NCBI RefSeq assembly: GCF_900103805.1
Contig: NZ_FNIB01000001.1
Span: 310,001 to 374,000 of the forward strand
Length of the DNA: 64,000 bases
Reading direction: 5' to 3'
Source of the DNA: Cryobacterium flavum
Lineage (GTDB): Bacteria; Actinomycetota; Actinomycetes; Actinomycetales; Microbacteriaceae
Shown here one piece after another: positions 43,970 through 53,168 of this stretch. How positions within the stretch are numbered: position 1 is the first letter of the stretch; each line of letters begins with the position of its first letter. A program made the translations under genes and the position numbers. The notes below the pieces were generated by a model. The model saw only the letters and a list, made by a program, of their open reading frames with translations, searched no databases and was not told the DNA's origin.

Positions 43970-44068
43970 TCATCCGCTGGCCGCTTCCAAGAATGCCAAT
44001 AATGCACAACGGATGCCGACGGCTCACCGTGCGAAGGCGGCTCCAGTCAGGCCAAGCATCGTGCGGAA

Positions 44069-44097
44069 TTGTTAAGAATGCCGAATCTTTCACTAAT
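44069..44097 (+). promoter_or_regulatory. Possible sigma70-type promoter for pnt operon
   Basis: TTGTTA (44069-44074), 17-bp spacer, ACTAAT (44092-44097). It leaves a leader of about 190 nt before pntAA. Based on hexamer match only. Confidence 0.35.
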
Positions 44098-44293
44098 GAT
44101 GAACGCGAATTCGGCCTATCGCTGGCCCCATCCGGATAGGTTCGTGGCAGAAGCTTCTGCCGACCGTGGACGCTTCGGGCACGCTCTGCTGCGCCGGCAA
44201 CACCAATTCCGGCCCAAGGTGCCCCTTCCATCCGCAAGGGTGATTGCCGCCTCACAGACGAGTGTGCAAACATCCGCTTCGAAAGGCTCCACC

Positions 44294-45409
44294 GTGCCTG
44301 ATAACCAAACACACCAGGAGGCACCGAGCATCGGCGTCGTCCGCGAGAGCGGGGCGGATGAGCGGCGCGTCGCCCTCGTGCCGCGCGCCGTGGCCTCCCT
44401 CATTGCGAAGGGACTTGACGTTGTCGTCGAGTCCGGCGCGGGGGCGGAGGCCCTCATGGGTGACGACCTCTACCTCGCAGCCGGCGCCACCATCGGTGAC
44501 GCCTGGAGCGCGGACATCGTGCTCAAGGTCGCTCCGCCCACCGACACCGAGATCGCTCGGCTGAAGGCGGGCTCGACGCTGATCGGGTTCCTCGCACCGC
44601 GAAACACCGAGAACAAGATCGCCGCCCTGCAGAACGCGGGCATCGTCGGTTACGCGGTCGAGGCGATCCCGCGCATCTCCCGGGCTCAGGTCATGGACGC
44701 CTTGTCGTCGCAGGCGAACGTCGCCGGCTACAAGTCCGTCATCCTGGCGGCATCCCTCTCGACCAGGTTCTTCCCGATGCTCACCACCGCGGCGGGCACG
44801 GTCAAGCCGGCCAGCGTGCTCGTGCTCGGTGTCGGCGTTGCGGGGCTGCAGGCGCTCGCGACCGCCAAAAGGCTCGGCGGCCGTGCCACCGGCTATGACG
44901 TGCGTCCGGAGGTCGCCGACCAGGTGCGTTCGGTCGGAGCCCAGTGGCTCGACGTTGGCATTGATGCGGCCGGTGACGGCGGCTATGCCCGCGAACTTAC
45001 CGCCGAGGAGCGCGCCCAGCAGCAGACCGCCCTCGAGACTGCGATTTCCACTTTCGATGTCGTGATCACCACCGCGCTTGTTCCGGGGCGTCCGGCGCCG
45101 CGGCTCGTGACCGCCGCGGCCGTGCACGGTATGAAACCGGGCAGTGTCGTCATCGACATGGCCGGCGAGACCGGCGGCAACTGCGAGGTCACAGTTCCCG
45201 GCGAGACCGTGGTCATCAATGGTGTCACGATTGCGTCCCCGCTCAACCTGCCCTCGACAATGCCCGAGCATGCGAGCGAGCTGTACTCGAAGAACCTCAC
45301 CGCGCTGCTCGAGTTGCTCGTGCGTGACGGCCGACTCGACCCGGACTATTCCGACGACGTGGTGGCGCTCTCCTGCGTCACGCGCGATTCAGTCTCGAAC
45401 AGGATCTGA
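44294..45409 (+). CDS. pntAA: NAD(P) transhydrogenase subunit alpha part 1 (PntAA)
   Basis: 371 residues, soluble dI domain that binds NAD(H): GVVRESGADERRVALVPRAV, VLVLGVGVAGLQALATAKRL and GYDVRPEVADQVRSVGAQWL. Ends before the membrane part, as in the three-gene form. GTG start at 44294 with GAAAGG 8 nt upstream. First of three genes for the proton-translocating transhydrogenase, which makes NADPH from NADH using the proton gradient. Confidence 0.95.
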   Translation: MPDNQTHQEAPSIGVVRESGADERRVALVPRAVASLIAKGLDVVVESGAGAEALMGDDLYLAAGATIGDAWSADIVLKVAPPTDTEIARLKAGSTLIGFLAPRNTENKIAALQNAGIVGYAVEAIPRISRAQVMDALSSQANVAGYKSVILAASLSTRFFPMLTTAAGTVKPASVLVLGVGVAGLQALATAKRLGGRATGYDVRPEVADQVRSVGAQWLDVGIDAAGDGGYARELTAEERAQQQTALETAISTFDVVITTALVPGRPAPRLVTAAAVHGMKPGSVVIDMAGETGGNCEVTVPGETVVINGVTIASPLNLPSTMPEHASELYSKNLTALLELLVRDGRLDPDYSDDVVALSCVTRDSVSNRI

Positions 45410-45411
45410 CC

Positions 45412-45732
45412 ATGGACTACACCGGCTTTTTGGCGAATATCGCCATTCTCGTACTCTCGGGCTTCATCGGCTTCGCCGTGATCTCCAAGGTGCCCAACAC
45501 CCTGCACACCCCGCTCATGTCGGGCACCAATGCCATCCATGGCATCGTCGTGCTCGGCGCCCTGGTCGTTCTCGGCACCGCGCACAACCCCAGCATTCCG
45601 CTGCAGATCATCTCCTTCGTGGCGATCGTGTTCGGAACCGTCAACGTCATCGGCGGCTTCGTCGTGACCGACCGAATGCTCGCCATGTTCAAAACCCGCC
45701 CCACCAGCGGCGCGACCGACGGGAAGAACTGA
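45412..45732 (+). CDS. pntAB: NAD(P) transhydrogenase subunit alpha part 2 (PntAB)
   Basis: 106 residues, three transmembrane helices forming part of the proton channel: FIGFAVISKVPNTLHTPLMS, GTNAIHGIVVLGAL and NVIGGFVVTDRMLAMF are the family hallmarks. Two base pairs after pntAA and two before pntB. Confidence 0.95.
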   Translation: MDYTGFLANIAILVLSGFIGFAVISKVPNTLHTPLMSGTNAIHGIVVLGALVVLGTAHNPSIPLQIISFVAIVFGTVNVIGGFVVTDRMLAMFKTRPTSGATDGKN

Positions 45733-45734
45733 CC

Positions 45735-47153
45735 ATGGATATCCTCGTCTACGCCCTCTATATCGTCGCCTTCGCCATGTTCATTCTCGGGCTGTCGGGG
45801 CTGACCGCGCCCCGGTCTGCCGTGCGCGGCAACAAGATCGCCGCGGCCGGCATGGGCGTCGCATTCATCGCGACCCTGATCCACATCCGCGAAACCAGCA
45901 GCTGGCTGGTGATCATCGCCGCCCTCGTGGTGGGAGTGATCGTCGGCATCCCGCCCGCCCGCAAGGTGAAGATGACGGCGGTGCCGCAGCTCGTCGCCCT
46001 GTTCAACGGCGTCGGCGGCGGAACAGTCGCCCTCATCGCTTGGGGCGAGTTCATCGAAAGCGACGGCTTCACCGGCCTGCGCGTCGCGTCCGGCCCGGTG
46101 CTTCCGCTCGTCATCGCCTCCCTGTTCGCGACCATCATCGGTTCCTTGTCGTTCTGGGGCTCGATCGTGGCGTTCATGAAACTGCAGCAGATTTTGCCCG
46201 GGCATCCGCTCTCGGTCGGCCGCCTGCAGCAGCCGCTCAACGCGATCCTGTTCCTCGGCTCCGTGCTCGCGGCCGTCATCGTCGGGATCGGCTCGGCCAG
46301 TACCGGCGCAGATCCGATCTGGTTCGGCGTAATCCTGATCCTGGCCGGCATCCTCGGGGTCATGACCGTGCTCCCGATCGGCGGCGCCGACATGCCGGTC
46401 GTCATCTCCCTGCTCAACGCGCTCACCGGTCTCTCGGCGGCAGCGGCCGGGCTCGCGCTGAACAACATCGCGATGATCGTCGCCGGTATGATCGTCGGGG
46501 CGTCGGGCACGATCCTCACCAACCTCATGGCCAAGGCCATGAACCGGTCGATCCTTTCCATCGTGGCCGGCGGCTTCGGCGGCGGTTCCACGGGCGTTGC
46601 GGCAACCAGCACCGGTGACCAGCACGCGAAGTCCACTTCAGCAGCGGATGCCGCGATCAAGCTCGCCTACGCCAACCAGGTCATCGTCGTGCCCGGCTAC
46701 GGCCTGGCTGTGGCCCAGGCCCAGCACGCCGTGAAGGACATGGCCAAGGTGCTCGAAGCCCGCGGCATCGAGGTCAAGTACGCCATCCACCCGGTGGCCG
46801 GACGTATGCCGGGGCACATGAACGTGCTCCTCGCCGAGGCCGACGTCTCCTACGACGCCATGAAGGAAATGGACGACATCAACGGCGAGTTCTCACGCAC
46901 GGACGTCACCATCGTCATCGGCGCCAACGATGTCACCAACCCCGCGGCCCGCAACGACCCCAACTCGCCCATCTTCGGCATGCCCGTGCTGAACGTGACC
47001 GAGTCCCGGTCGGTGATCGTGCTCAAACGCTCGATGAGCTCGGGCTTCGCCGGCATCGAAAACCCTCTGTTCTTCGCGACCAACACCACCATGCTTTTCG
47101 GCGACGCCAAGAAGTCCGTTGCCCAGGTGACCGAGGAGCTCAAGGCGCTGTAA
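45735..47153 (+). CDS. pntB: NAD(P) transhydrogenase subunit beta
   Basis: 472 residues. About eight to nine transmembrane helices followed by the NADP(H)-binding dIII domain (VVPGYGLAVAQAQHAVKDMA, HPVAGRMPGHMNVLLAEADV, VIGANDVTNPAAR). Full length with all dIII motifs. Confidence 0.96.
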   Translation: MDILVYALYIVAFAMFILGLSGLTAPRSAVRGNKIAAAGMGVAFIATLIHIRETSSWLVIIAALVVGVIVGIPPARKVKMTAVPQLVALFNGVGGGTVALIAWGEFIESDGFTGLRVASGPVLPLVIASLFATIIGSLSFWGSIVAFMKLQQILPGHPLSVGRLQQPLNAILFLGSVLAAVIVGIGSASTGADPIWFGVILILAGILGVMTVLPIGGADMPVVISLLNALTGLSAAAAGLALNNIAMIVAGMIVGASGTILTNLMAKAMNRSILSIVAGGFGGGSTGVAATSTGDQHAKSTSAADAAIKLAYANQVIVVPGYGLAVAQAQHAVKDMAKVLEARGIEVKYAIHPVAGRMPGHMNVLLAEADVSYDAMKEMDDINGEFSRTDVTIVIGANDVTNPAARNDPNSPIFGMPVLNVTESRSVIVLKRSMSSGFAGIENPLFFATNTTMLFGDAKKSVAQVTEELKAL

Positions 47154-47170
47154 GCGTTCTTGTTGCACGA

Positions 47171-47234
47171 CCGCGCCTGATACCGGTGGTCGCTACGCCC
47201 GTTACCGTAGCGCCCACCCGTATCGGGTGCGCGC
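47171..47234. repeat. Palindromic repeat downstream of pntB
   Basis: CCGCGCCTGATA (47171) and TATCGGGTGCGCGC (ending 47234) with GTCGCTACGCCCGTTACCGTA between them. Aligns with the palindrome at 43921-43969, including the shared core GCTAYGCCCGTTACCGTA, so the pnt operon is bracketed by two members of one repeat family. The hairpin may also terminate pnt transcription. Confidence 0.65.
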
Positions 47235-47401
47235 TACCCGGTTGCGGTAACCCTCGCCGGGTGGCCGGTCCCTGTCGCGTGATCGGTCTAGGGACCAGAG
47301 GGTGCGTGGCCGGCTCCGACATGTTCGATTTGGGAGATTAGGTAACTTTAGGAAAAATAGATAAACCAAACTAAAGTGCCTCAACTGTCCACGCGGAAAA
47401 C

Positions 47402-48619
47402 ATTGACAACCCGTACACACCGAATGCCGGCGCCGCACCTGAGATCCTCATCGGGCGAGACGCTCAGACGGAGGCCTTCGAGACGCTGCTCAAGCGACTT
47501 TCCCGCGGCAGGTCCGAGCAATCGATGATTATCACGGGGCTCCGGGGGGTTGGCAAGACGGTATTGCTCAATCGATTCGTCGAAATAGCCATCGCTTCAA
47601 AATGGGAAGTGATCGAGCTCGAGGCGAGCAAACACAACAACACTCATTTTCGTCAGGCAATGTTCTCGCAGCTAAAGTCAGCACTACTCCGGCTGGCACC
47701 GAGAGCTCGATGGACTGCTCGAGGCAAGCGCGCTGCCGAGGTGCTTAGCGCATTCGCGGTGTCAGTGGATGGCCAAGGCGCATGGTCACTCTCGTGGGAT
47801 GTGCCACCAGCAGAAGGCTTTGCCGACCATGGCGATCTTGGCATGGATCTGACCGACGTACTTGTTGCGATTGGTGAAGCCGCGAAGGAGCAAGAAAAGG
47901 GATTGGTAATCCTAATTGACGAAGTGCAATTCCTGGGAAGCCCTCAACTCGAAGCCCTGATTCAGGCCGTACACAAGACGGTGCAGAAGAAGTTGCCCGT
48001 CACTTTCGTCGGGGCCGGTCTTCCTCAAATCACAGAACTAGCGGGCGATGCCAAGTCGTATGCTGAACGGCTCTTCAAATTTCCGAAGATTGGATCGCTC
48101 GAAGGCGACGACGCGCGAAAGGCGCTCACCGAGCCCGCAGCCAATGAGGGCGCAATTTTTAACGAGGATGCCGTCGACCTTGCAATGGAGATTACTCGGG
48201 GGTATCCCTACTTCATCCAGGAGCTCGGGTATCAGGTCTGGACGGTGGCGAACGCGCATCGGATCACCCGTGACGATGTTGCGATTGCAAAAGAAGCCTA
48301 CGATTCCAAGCTTGACGGATCCTTCTTCCGAGTCCGACTCGATCGGTCAACGCCCCTTCAGACTGCATACATGAGGGCGATGGCTGAACTGGGGCCGGGC
48401 GCACAAAAGGCGTCAGATGTTGCGCGAATCATGGGACGAGAATCGACACAGGTCGGTCCGACTCGGGCGGAGTTGATAGAAATGGGCCTCCTGTATACAC
48501 CGGAACATGGCTACGCCGCGTTCACTGTCCCCGACTTTGACCAATTCATGTTGCGGGCTGTTCCGACGTTGGACGTTCCCGCCCCACAACGACGGAAAAA
48601 AACCACGCCGACCCCGTAA
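47402..48619 (+). CDS. AAA ATPase of Orc1/Cdc6-like ATPase_2 type, no canonical start codon
   Basis: About 405 residues if translation starts at ATT 47402 (I-D-N-P-Y-T). Walker A GLRGVGKT, Walker B LVILIDEVQFL, sensor-like FVGAGLP, and a C-terminal winged-helix region (AQKASDVARIMGRESTQVGP ... GLLYTPEHGYAAFTVPDFDQ). The first in-frame ATG (47525) lies only 5 residues before Walker A and drops the conserved N-terminus ILIGRDAQTEAFETLLKRL. No ATG, GTG or TTG occurs between the upstream stop (about 47370) and that codon. GC is clearly lower than the neighbours, suggesting transfer. DNA-linked ATPase of unknown task. Confidence 0.75.
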   Translation: MDNPYTPNAGAAPEILIGRDAQTEAFETLLKRLSRGRSEQSMIITGLRGVGKTVLLNRFVEIAIASKWEVIELEASKHNNTHFRQAMFSQLKSALLRLAPRARWTARGKRAAEVLSAFAVSVDGQGAWSLSWDVPPAEGFADHGDLGMDLTDVLVAIGEAAKEQEKGLVILIDEVQFLGSPQLEALIQAVHKTVQKKLPVTFVGAGLPQITELAGDAKSYAERLFKFPKIGSLEGDDARKALTEPAANEGAIFNEDAVDLAMEITRGYPYFIQELGYQVWTVANAHRITRDDVAIAKEAYDSKLDGSFFRVRLDRSTPLQTAYMRAMAELGPGAQKASDVARIMGRESTQVGPTRAELIEMGLLYTPEHGYAAFTVPDFDQFMLRAVPTLDVPAPQRRKKTTPTP

Positions 48620-48768
48620 AAAAGCAGCGGCCCTGCGCGGTAGGCCGGATTGAAGAAGCGGAACTTTCCAATGCTGATGCCGCAGAACCGCGGTTTGACT
48701 GTGTACAGCATCCGCTCGCCGTCATGATCCCCTTCGTGACCGACGACGTATAGATCCTGGATGACAAC
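48620..48768 (-). pseudogene. Gene fragment, conserved-looking but startless
   Basis: Minus-strand frame reading VIQDLYVVGHEGDHDGERML then YTVKPRFCGISIGKFRFFNP and AYRAGPLLFYG. It looks like genuine coding sequence but opens directly after a TGA with no start codon and runs into the 3' end of the ATPase gene. Family not recognised. Probably a leftover of a deleted gene. Confidence 0.4.
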
Positions 48769-48856
48769 TCAAGTCGGGCAGCATTTGGCCGAGTCTAATT
48801 TGACTTGGTTTCAGCTAATTTGTCGAGCGTGGTTTCTACGTCTCGTGCGACCGTCG

Positions 48857-49366
48857 TCAGAAGGAGACGTCGATCCTTGTCTCTGTTTGAATTACCAGTT
48901 GTTCTGTCACTACTGGGTCAACGTCGCGCAGCGTTTGTTCGAGGTCTTCGACAGAAAGTACGGGGTGATGCCGAGCACATTGTGTATCGATGAGTGTCGT
49001 TACGTAGACAGCAACCGCACTAGCCCAGGACGGGATCTGCTCCCTATCCGGTTCCAGGCCCTCGTGCTGGGCCGCGTTCCGAGGGCGCCTGAGCTGCCTG
49101 ATGTCCGGCAAGACGCCGGGAACCCAACGTTCGCCAAGTGACTCCTTTAGTTTGCTAATCTGGTCATCGAGATTGCCGCTTTTCGGCACGGGTACACCGC
49201 TGGTGACGGCCACGATGGCGCTGGCCCGCTCAACGACCGTATCTAGTGCTACCAGCGCCGTTCCGCGCCGGTATTTCGTGGCTCGATTGCATTGCAGGAG
49301 AGCGTTCTCCAGCGCCAGTCTGAGTGAGACAAGTTACTCGACTTCGTGGGGTGTTAGGGCGTCCAT
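48857..49366 (-). pseudogene. HEPN-like protein gene disrupted by a stop at codon 11
   Basis: From ATG 49366 the frame reads MDALTPHEVE, then TAA (49334-49336), then continues open for 158 codons (LVSLRLALENALLQCNRATK ... SKLKESLGERWVPGVLPDIR ... TRIDVSF) to 48857. The segment LRRPRNAAQHEGL contains R-N-A-A-Q-H, the R-X4-H motif of HEPN RNase/toxin families. Lower GC than flanks. An in-frame GTG restart after the stop is possible, so some product cannot be excluded. The HEPN assignment rests on the motif and helical character only. Confidence 0.6.
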
Positions 49367-49641
49367 CTCGCGGTATCACGCACCTTTCGTCGTGCAGCCT
49401 AAGGTACCCGCTGACAGCGAACAATTGGGCCGACTGTGCTCTCAGCACAGCGTTGGAATCGCAGTAGATGCAGCGCCCCGGGAGCCGGGAGAGTCGTCGT
49501 TGTGCGTCAAGGACTGAAGACGGTCAGATTCTCGAACGACGTCACCCACCTATTGCTGAGGTCTTGCTCCAAACCAGGACAGCGGCCGCTCGCATCTCGC
49601 CCGTTGGGCCACCTGTCACCCGCCCCAGATAGGCTGAACCC

Positions 49642-51606
49642 ATGACCTCACTGGCGACTGCATCCGGAATCAACAGACACGAACTTGACCCGGAGGTGCG
49701 CCCGCAAGACGACCTCTTTCGGCACGTCAACGGCAAATGGATCGCGCGCAGCGAGATCCCCTCCGACAAGGCCCGCTGGGGCTCGTTCATGATGCTTGCC
49801 GAAGACGCCGAGAAGGCCGTGCGCGAGATCATCGTCGAGGCACAGACCGCCCCCGCCGGCACCCTCGAGCGCAAGTTCGGCGACCTCTACACGAGCTTCC
49901 TCGACGAAGAACGCATCGAAGCGCTCGGCGCCACCCCGCTGGAGAGTGACCTGAAGGCGGTTGACGCCGTCACCACCATTTCCGAACTGCTCGCGACCCT
50001 CGGCCGCCTCGAGCGGGGCGGCGTCGCCGGCGCCTTCCACCTCTACGTCGACAACGACCCGGGCAACCCCGAACGTTACCTCGTCTTCATCGCCCAGGGC
50101 GGCATCGGCCTGCCCGACGAGTCGTACTACCGCGAAGAGAAGTTCGCCGACATTCGGGCCAAGTACCTCGAGTTCCTCGAGCGGATGTTCACCCTCGCCG
50201 GCTTCGCAGACGCCGCCGACCGCGCAGCGCGCGTTTTCGCCCTGGAAACCGAACTCGCCTCGCATCACTGGGACAAGGTCGAAACCCGCGACAGCGAGAA
50301 GACCTACAACCTGCGCACCTGGGGCCAGGTCTCCGCGCTCGCTGCCGGCGCGGACGTTGACCTCTGGCTGGAGGGCCTCGACGCCCCGGCCGGCGCTCTC
50401 GAAGAGGTCGTCGTGCGGGAGCCCAGCTACATCGCCGGCCTCGCCACCACCCTCACCGAAGACCGCCTTCAGTCGTGGCAGGACTGGCTGCGCTGGCAGG
50501 TCATCCGCTCGAGTGCTGCGTATCTGTCTGGTGAATTCGTGGAGGCGAATTTCGACTTCTACGGCCGCACCCTGAGCGGCACCCCGCAGCTGCGCGACCG
50601 CTGGAAGCGCGGCGTCTCGCTCGTGGAGGGCGCCCTCGGCGAGGCCGTCGGCCGCATCTACGTGGAACGCCACTTCAAGCCGAGCGCCAAGGAGAGCATG
50701 GACGTGCTCGTGTCCAACCTCGTCGCGGCCTACGAGAACAGCATCAGCACCCTCGAGTGGATGACCGAAGAGACCCGCACCAGGGCGCTCGAGAAGCTCA
50801 GCAAGTTCACGCCGAAGATCGGTTATCCCGTGAAATGGCGCGACTATTCCAGCCTCCAGATCACCGCAGACGACCTGATCAGCAACGTCAAGGCCGCTGG
50901 CGAGTTCGAGTTTCAGCGTGAGCTCGGCAAGATCGGCAAGCCGCTCGACCGCGACGAATGGTTCATGACCCCGCAGACCATCAACGCCTATTACAACCCC
51001 GGATTCAACGAGATCGTTTTTCCGGCCGCCATTTTGCAGTTTCCCTTCTTCGACGACGCGCGCGACCCAGCCGCCAACTACGGTGCGATCGGTGCGGTCA
51101 TCGGCCACGAGATCGGTCACGGCTTCGACGATCAGGGCTCCAAGTACGACGGCGACGGCCGGCTCACCGACTGGTGGACCGCCGAGGACAAGGCCGCGTT
51201 CGAGCTGCGCACGACCGCGCTCATCGCGCAGTTCGAGGGTCTTACGCCGCTGGCCATCCCGGGCAACACCGTCAACGGCGCGCTCACGATCGGTGAAAAC
51301 ATCGGCGACCTCGGCGGGCTCTCCATCGCCTGGAAGGCCTACCTGCTCTCGCTGAACGGTGAAGAATCGCCGGTTATCGATGGCTTCACCGGCGCTGAAC
51401 GCTTCTTCCTCTCCTGGGCCCAGGCGTGGCAGATGAAATTACGCGACGCTGAGGCCATCCGCTTGCTGGCGATCGACCCGCACTCGCCGAACGAGTTTCG
51501 CTGCAACCAGATCGTCAGCAACATTCCCGCGTTCTACGAGGCGTTCCAGGTGGGCGAAGCGGATGCCCTTTACCTCGCTCCCGAGAAGCGCGTCACCATC
51601 TGGTAG
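49642..51606 (+). CDS. M13-family zinc metallopeptidase (PepO/neprilysin-like)
   Basis: 654 residues. Zinc site HEIGHGFD (HExxH at about 489-493), third ligand Glu in ENIGDLGGLSIAWKAY, substrate motif NAYYNPGFNEIVFPAAILQ, and the C-terminal FRCNQIVSNIPAFYEAF. No signal peptide, so cytoplasmic as in other actinobacterial PepO. Degrades oligopeptides. Confidence 0.95.
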   Translation: MTSLATASGINRHELDPEVRPQDDLFRHVNGKWIARSEIPSDKARWGSFMMLAEDAEKAVREIIVEAQTAPAGTLERKFGDLYTSFLDEERIEALGATPLESDLKAVDAVTTISELLATLGRLERGGVAGAFHLYVDNDPGNPERYLVFIAQGGIGLPDESYYREEKFADIRAKYLEFLERMFTLAGFADAADRAARVFALETELASHHWDKVETRDSEKTYNLRTWGQVSALAAGADVDLWLEGLDAPAGALEEVVVREPSYIAGLATTLTEDRLQSWQDWLRWQVIRSSAAYLSGEFVEANFDFYGRTLSGTPQLRDRWKRGVSLVEGALGEAVGRIYVERHFKPSAKESMDVLVSNLVAAYENSISTLEWMTEETRTRALEKLSKFTPKIGYPVKWRDYSSLQITADDLISNVKAAGEFEFQRELGKIGKPLDRDEWFMTPQTINAYYNPGFNEIVFPAAILQFPFFDDARDPAANYGAIGAVIGHEIGHGFDDQGSKYDGDGRLTDWWTAEDKAAFELRTTALIAQFEGLTPLAIPGNTVNGALTIGENIGDLGGLSIAWKAYLLSLNGEESPVIDGFTGAERFFLSWAQAWQMKLRDAEAIRLLAIDPHSPNEFRCNQIVSNIPAFYEAFQVGEADALYLAPEKRVTIW

Positions 51607-51701
51607 CCCGGTGGCCCCTGTCGGGGGTTAGTGTGGAGCAGGTTCTTCTGAGCCGGGGATGAGGCCAGCGCGGGGCGTTTGCCGAAGAGAGGATCGACCC
51701 A

Positions 51702-52643
51702 GTGGTCTATTCCAGGCGCGATGGCGACAGCGCTACCTCCAGCCGAGCGGATGCTGTCCCGGCCCGTTCCCGCCACGCCGCGCTCTCCGGTGGCAAGCAC
51801 CGCACGGCGGACAAGCCTGAGGATTTCACCCGCGGCTTCGCGTTTCTCGGAGATCTCGCCCTCAACGGGGTGCAGGTCTCGGCGCGCGCGACCGACCTCG
51901 CGACCGGACGGGTGCTGTTCTCGGTCGACGATCACGTGTCGATGCCGACGGCGAGCGTTGGCAAGGTGCTGCTGCTGATCGAGGTGGCTGCACGACTGAA
52001 CGACGCCGAATTCGGCCTGGCCACGATGCTCGAGCGGTCCGGCGCGGATGCCGTGAGCGATTCCGGTGTCTGGCAGCACCTGCAGATTTCACGACTCGGC
52101 GTCGCTGATCTCGCCGCGCTGGTCGGCGCGACGAGCGACAACCTCGCGACAAACGTGCTTATTCGCGCCGTCGGGCTGCACTCGGTACGCGCCCGCACCG
52201 AGCAACTCGGGCTCAGCCGCACGGCGCTGCTCGACCTGGTGCGTGACAAGCGCGGCCCGGACGACGCCCCACAGCTGTCCGTGGGCAGCGCCAAGGAACT
52301 CACCTGGCTGCTCACCGCGCTCGCCCGCGGCGAGATCGTCGACGCCGAGACGAGCGCGCGGGTGATCGGCTGGCTATCGCTCAACACCGACCTGTCGCTC
52401 GTGGCCAGTGCATTCGGACTTGATCCGCTGGCCCACCGGGAGAGCGATCACGGCCTGCTCATGGTCAACAAGACCGGGACGGCTGCGGGGGTGCGCTGCG
52501 AGGTGGGAGTCCTGCGGGGTCCGCGTGCCGGCGTGACCTACGCGGTGTCGATGGTGTTCGACGACGCCCAGCTGATGACCCGGCTCGCGGTGCTCGCTGG
52601 TATGCGCGCCGTCGGGGCGGACCTCCTGGAGTACGTGCACTGA
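51702..52643 (+). CDS. Serine hydrolase of the penicillin-binding/class A beta-lactamase fold
   Basis: 313 residues. S-V-G-K (85-88), S-D-N (145-147) and K-T-G (257-259) match the three catalytic motifs of the fold. The omega-loop E-x-x-L-N motif of class A beta-lactamases is not visible in the expected stretch (about 165-195), and there is no signal peptide, so a cytoplasmic esterase/amidase-like role is more likely than drug resistance. GTG start at 51702 with GAGAGG upstream. Confidence 0.82.
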   Translation: MVYSRRDGDSATSSRADAVPARSRHAALSGGKHRTADKPEDFTRGFAFLGDLALNGVQVSARATDLATGRVLFSVDDHVSMPTASVGKVLLLIEVAARLNDAEFGLATMLERSGADAVSDSGVWQHLQISRLGVADLAALVGATSDNLATNVLIRAVGLHSVRARTEQLGLSRTALLDLVRDKRGPDDAPQLSVGSAKELTWLLTALARGEIVDAETSARVIGWLSLNTDLSLVASAFGLDPLAHRESDHGLLMVNKTGTAAGVRCEVGVLRGPRAGVTYAVSMVFDDAQLMTRLAVLAGMRAVGADLLEYVH

Positions 52644-52655
52644 GTTGCGCGTGCT

Positions 52656-52711
52656 GAGGTGTGAGTTTCGAATCCGATTTGAACGTTTCAAGCGCCTGAA
52701 ACTCACACCTC
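52656..52711. terminator. 14-bp perfect inverted repeat after the serine hydrolase
   Basis: GAGGTGTGAGTTTC (52656-52669) and GAAACTCACACCTC (52698-52711) pair perfectly. The 28-nt loop holds a smaller inverted repeat TTGAA(CGT)TTCAA. ATTAAAA follows 5 nt later. Serves as a terminator or is a small palindromic element. Confidence 0.6.
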
Positions 52712-52798
52712 GGTCATTAAAAGCTACGGGTCGGCTCGACGTGCCCGGTTCGCAGCCCTGCGAAGTCCCGCGCTGGTCCCTGCTCAAGTAGACAGTCT

Positions 52799-52823
52799 GA
52801 CTAACTAGTGAGACTATGTAGTC
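52799..52823 (+). promoter_or_regulatory. Candidate PadR operator abutting the start codon
   Basis: GACTA ... TAGTC arms at the ends of a 25-bp segment with a further GACTA inside, ending exactly at the base before the PadR ATG. No clear ribosome site is present, so the mRNA may be leaderless. Confidence 0.4.
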
Positions 52824-53168
52824 ATGCAACCGAAACCCTGGCCGGCCGATTGGATGCGCGCGGCCCTCAGCCTGTGCGTGCTTCGCACGCTCGCGCCCGG
52901 CCCGACCTACGGGTATGCGATCGCGACCGCGCTCGAAGCGGCGGGGTTCGGCGCCATCAAGGGTGGCACGCTCTATCCGCTGCTCACCCGCTTTGAGGCG
53001 GCCGGCTGGATCGCCGCCGAATGGCGACCGGGCGCCGGGGGACCCGGGCGCAAGTACTTCTCGCTCACCGATGACGGGCAGCAGGAACTTGCGGACCAGT
53101 CTGCCCACTGGCAACTTTTCTCCACCACCGTGCACGACCACCTGCAGAAAGGGCCGGCCGAATCATGA
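52824..53168 (+). CDS. PadR-family transcriptional regulator
   Basis: 114 residues: winged HTH with LSLCVLRTLAPGPTYGYAIA, GGTLYPLLTRFEAAGWIAAE and RKYFSLTDDGQQEL, the standard PadR layout, with a very short C-terminal helix. Overlaps the next gene start by 4 nt; probably regulates its own operon with the two membrane proteins. Confidence 0.92.
   Translation: MQPKPWPADWMRAALSLCVLRTLAPGPTYGYAIATALEAAGFGAIKGGTLYPLLTRFEAAGWIAAEWRPGAGGPGRKYFSLTDDGQQELADQSAHWQLFSTTVHDHLQKGPAES

Noticed and set aside
44151-44160. AGAAGCTTCT palindrome in the pnt leader
   Set aside because: Only 10 bp with no partner site; likely chance.
51702-52643. Class A beta-lactamase
   Set aside because: No signal peptide and no omega-loop E-x-x-L-N; only the general fold motifs are present.
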